A DNA stretch of 64,000 nt from DASSNU01 sp035701265 (lineage in GTDB: Bacteria; Gemmatimonadota; Gemmatimonadetes; Gemmatimonadales; Gemmatimonadaceae), in contig DASSNU010000001.1 of the NCBI GenBank assembly GCA_035701265.1, positions 1 to 64,000 on the forward strand, written 5' to 3'. The position numbers and the translations under genes are program-made. Below the pieces are notes generated by a model. That model had not been told where the DNA came from. It made no database searches and saw only the letters and a program-made list of their open reading frames with translations. Shown piece after piece: positions 63,770 through 64,000 of this stretch. Position 1 is the first letter of the stretch. Every line of letters starts with the position of its first letter.

Positions 63770-64000
63770 CTATCGCGTCTGTTCTGCGTTGAGGATGGCG
63801 TCGAGCGCGGAGCGCTCACCGCGCGTGAGCGCTCGCGACGCGCCCGCGGCGAGCGCACCCAGCGTCACCGGTCCGAAGCGCGTGCGCACCAGCCGCTCCA
63901 CGTCCAGGCCGAGCGCCTGGCAGAAGCGCCGTACTTCCCGGTTTCGCCCTTCGGTGAGCGTCACCGAGAGCTCCCACCGGCCGTGCCCGCGTGGCGTCGC
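63770..64000 (-). CDS. 16S/23S rRNA pseudouridine synthase (RsuA/RluB family), C-terminal part
   Basis: The frame is open to the right edge of the window. The visible last 76 residues include WELSVTLTEGRNREVRRFCQALGLDVERLVRTRFGPVTLGAL, the conserved C-terminal block of the RsuA/RluB/RluE/RluF group. The catalytic Asp and S4 domain lie outside the window, so the exact target uridine cannot be told. Confidence 0.88.
   Translation of the reverse strand, partial: ATPRGHGRWELSVTLTEGRNREVRRFCQALGLDVERLVRTRFGPVTLGALAAGASRALTRGERSALDAILNAEQTR

Overview
This is a contiguous piece of a high-GC chromosome from a diderm (LPS-making) bacterium. The gene set fits the phylum Gemmatimonadota best: LPS genes (lptE, a UDP-diacylglucosamine hydrolase relative, an hldE-type nucleotidyltransferase), indirect tRNA amidation (gatCAB), bacillithiol synthesis (bshA), an endonuclease-type MutL, an aerotolerance (Bat) operon and selenocysteine machinery occur together. 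The phylum is an inference from gene content; aligning the complete 16S gene at 2500-4028 would settle it. No mobile element, prophage or CRISPR array was seen. Nearly all genes are packed into long one-directional runs, and most adjacent pairs overlap by four bases (ATGA or GTGA).

Layout. 1-4803: an rRNA operon read on the minus strand (16S, spacer without tRNA, 23S running off the left edge), with three tandem promoter-like sites and a boxA upstream. Above it lie tRNA-Lys, tRNA-Arg and tRNA-Pro, directly downstream of a protein operon. 4817-10647 (minus): rdgB, rph, an hldE-type gene, envelope genes including lptE, a HEAT-repeat/cyclophilin fusion and a thioesterase. 11001-11837 (plus): an LpxH-like phosphoesterase that converges on and overlaps murI. 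11772-14860 (minus): murI, an outer-envelope protein, tRNA-Sec (selC), selD (itself a selenoprotein with an in-frame UGA) and ridA. 14869-27722 (minus): fhs, tatD, secF, secD, then the ribosome-maturation and transcription block ribF, truB, rbfA, a DUF503 gene, infB, an L7Ae-like gene, nusA and rimP. The leader before rimP carries a promoter, a hairpin, an intrinsic terminator and a short leader ORF. 28019-30048 (minus): pgeF and murA, the latter with Asp in place of the catalytic Cys.

30175-32789 (plus): a PII-like protein, a membrane protein with an acidic tail overlapped by a basic YtxH-like partner, and a zinc-dependent phospholipase C-like protein. 32753-41185 (minus): gatB, gatA, gatC, pcrA/uvrD, an orphan histidine kinase, serS and a lipoprotein. 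41329-45309 (plus): a roadblock protein, a response regulator, a mannose-1-phosphate guanylyltransferase, an alternative GlmU-type protein and a metallo-beta-lactamase-fold hydrolase. 45475-64000 (minus): groL and groS under a CIRCE operator, then coaX, birA, uppP, bshA, miaA and mutL, the Bat operon (a BatD-BatE-like fusion, a BatB-BatC fusion, BatA, a BatD-like protein, DUF58, MoxR), a large unassigned Rossmann-fold protein and the end of a pseudouridine synthase gene.

Most of this is housekeeping. The most unusual points are the selenoprotein SelD encoded next to its own tRNA-Sec, the rimP-nusA leader that looks like an attenuator with a coupled leader ORF, the Cys-to-Asp MurA that predicts fosfomycin insensitivity, the merged Bat genes, a candidate leaderless lpxH transcript and the unassigned 543-residue Rossmann protein.
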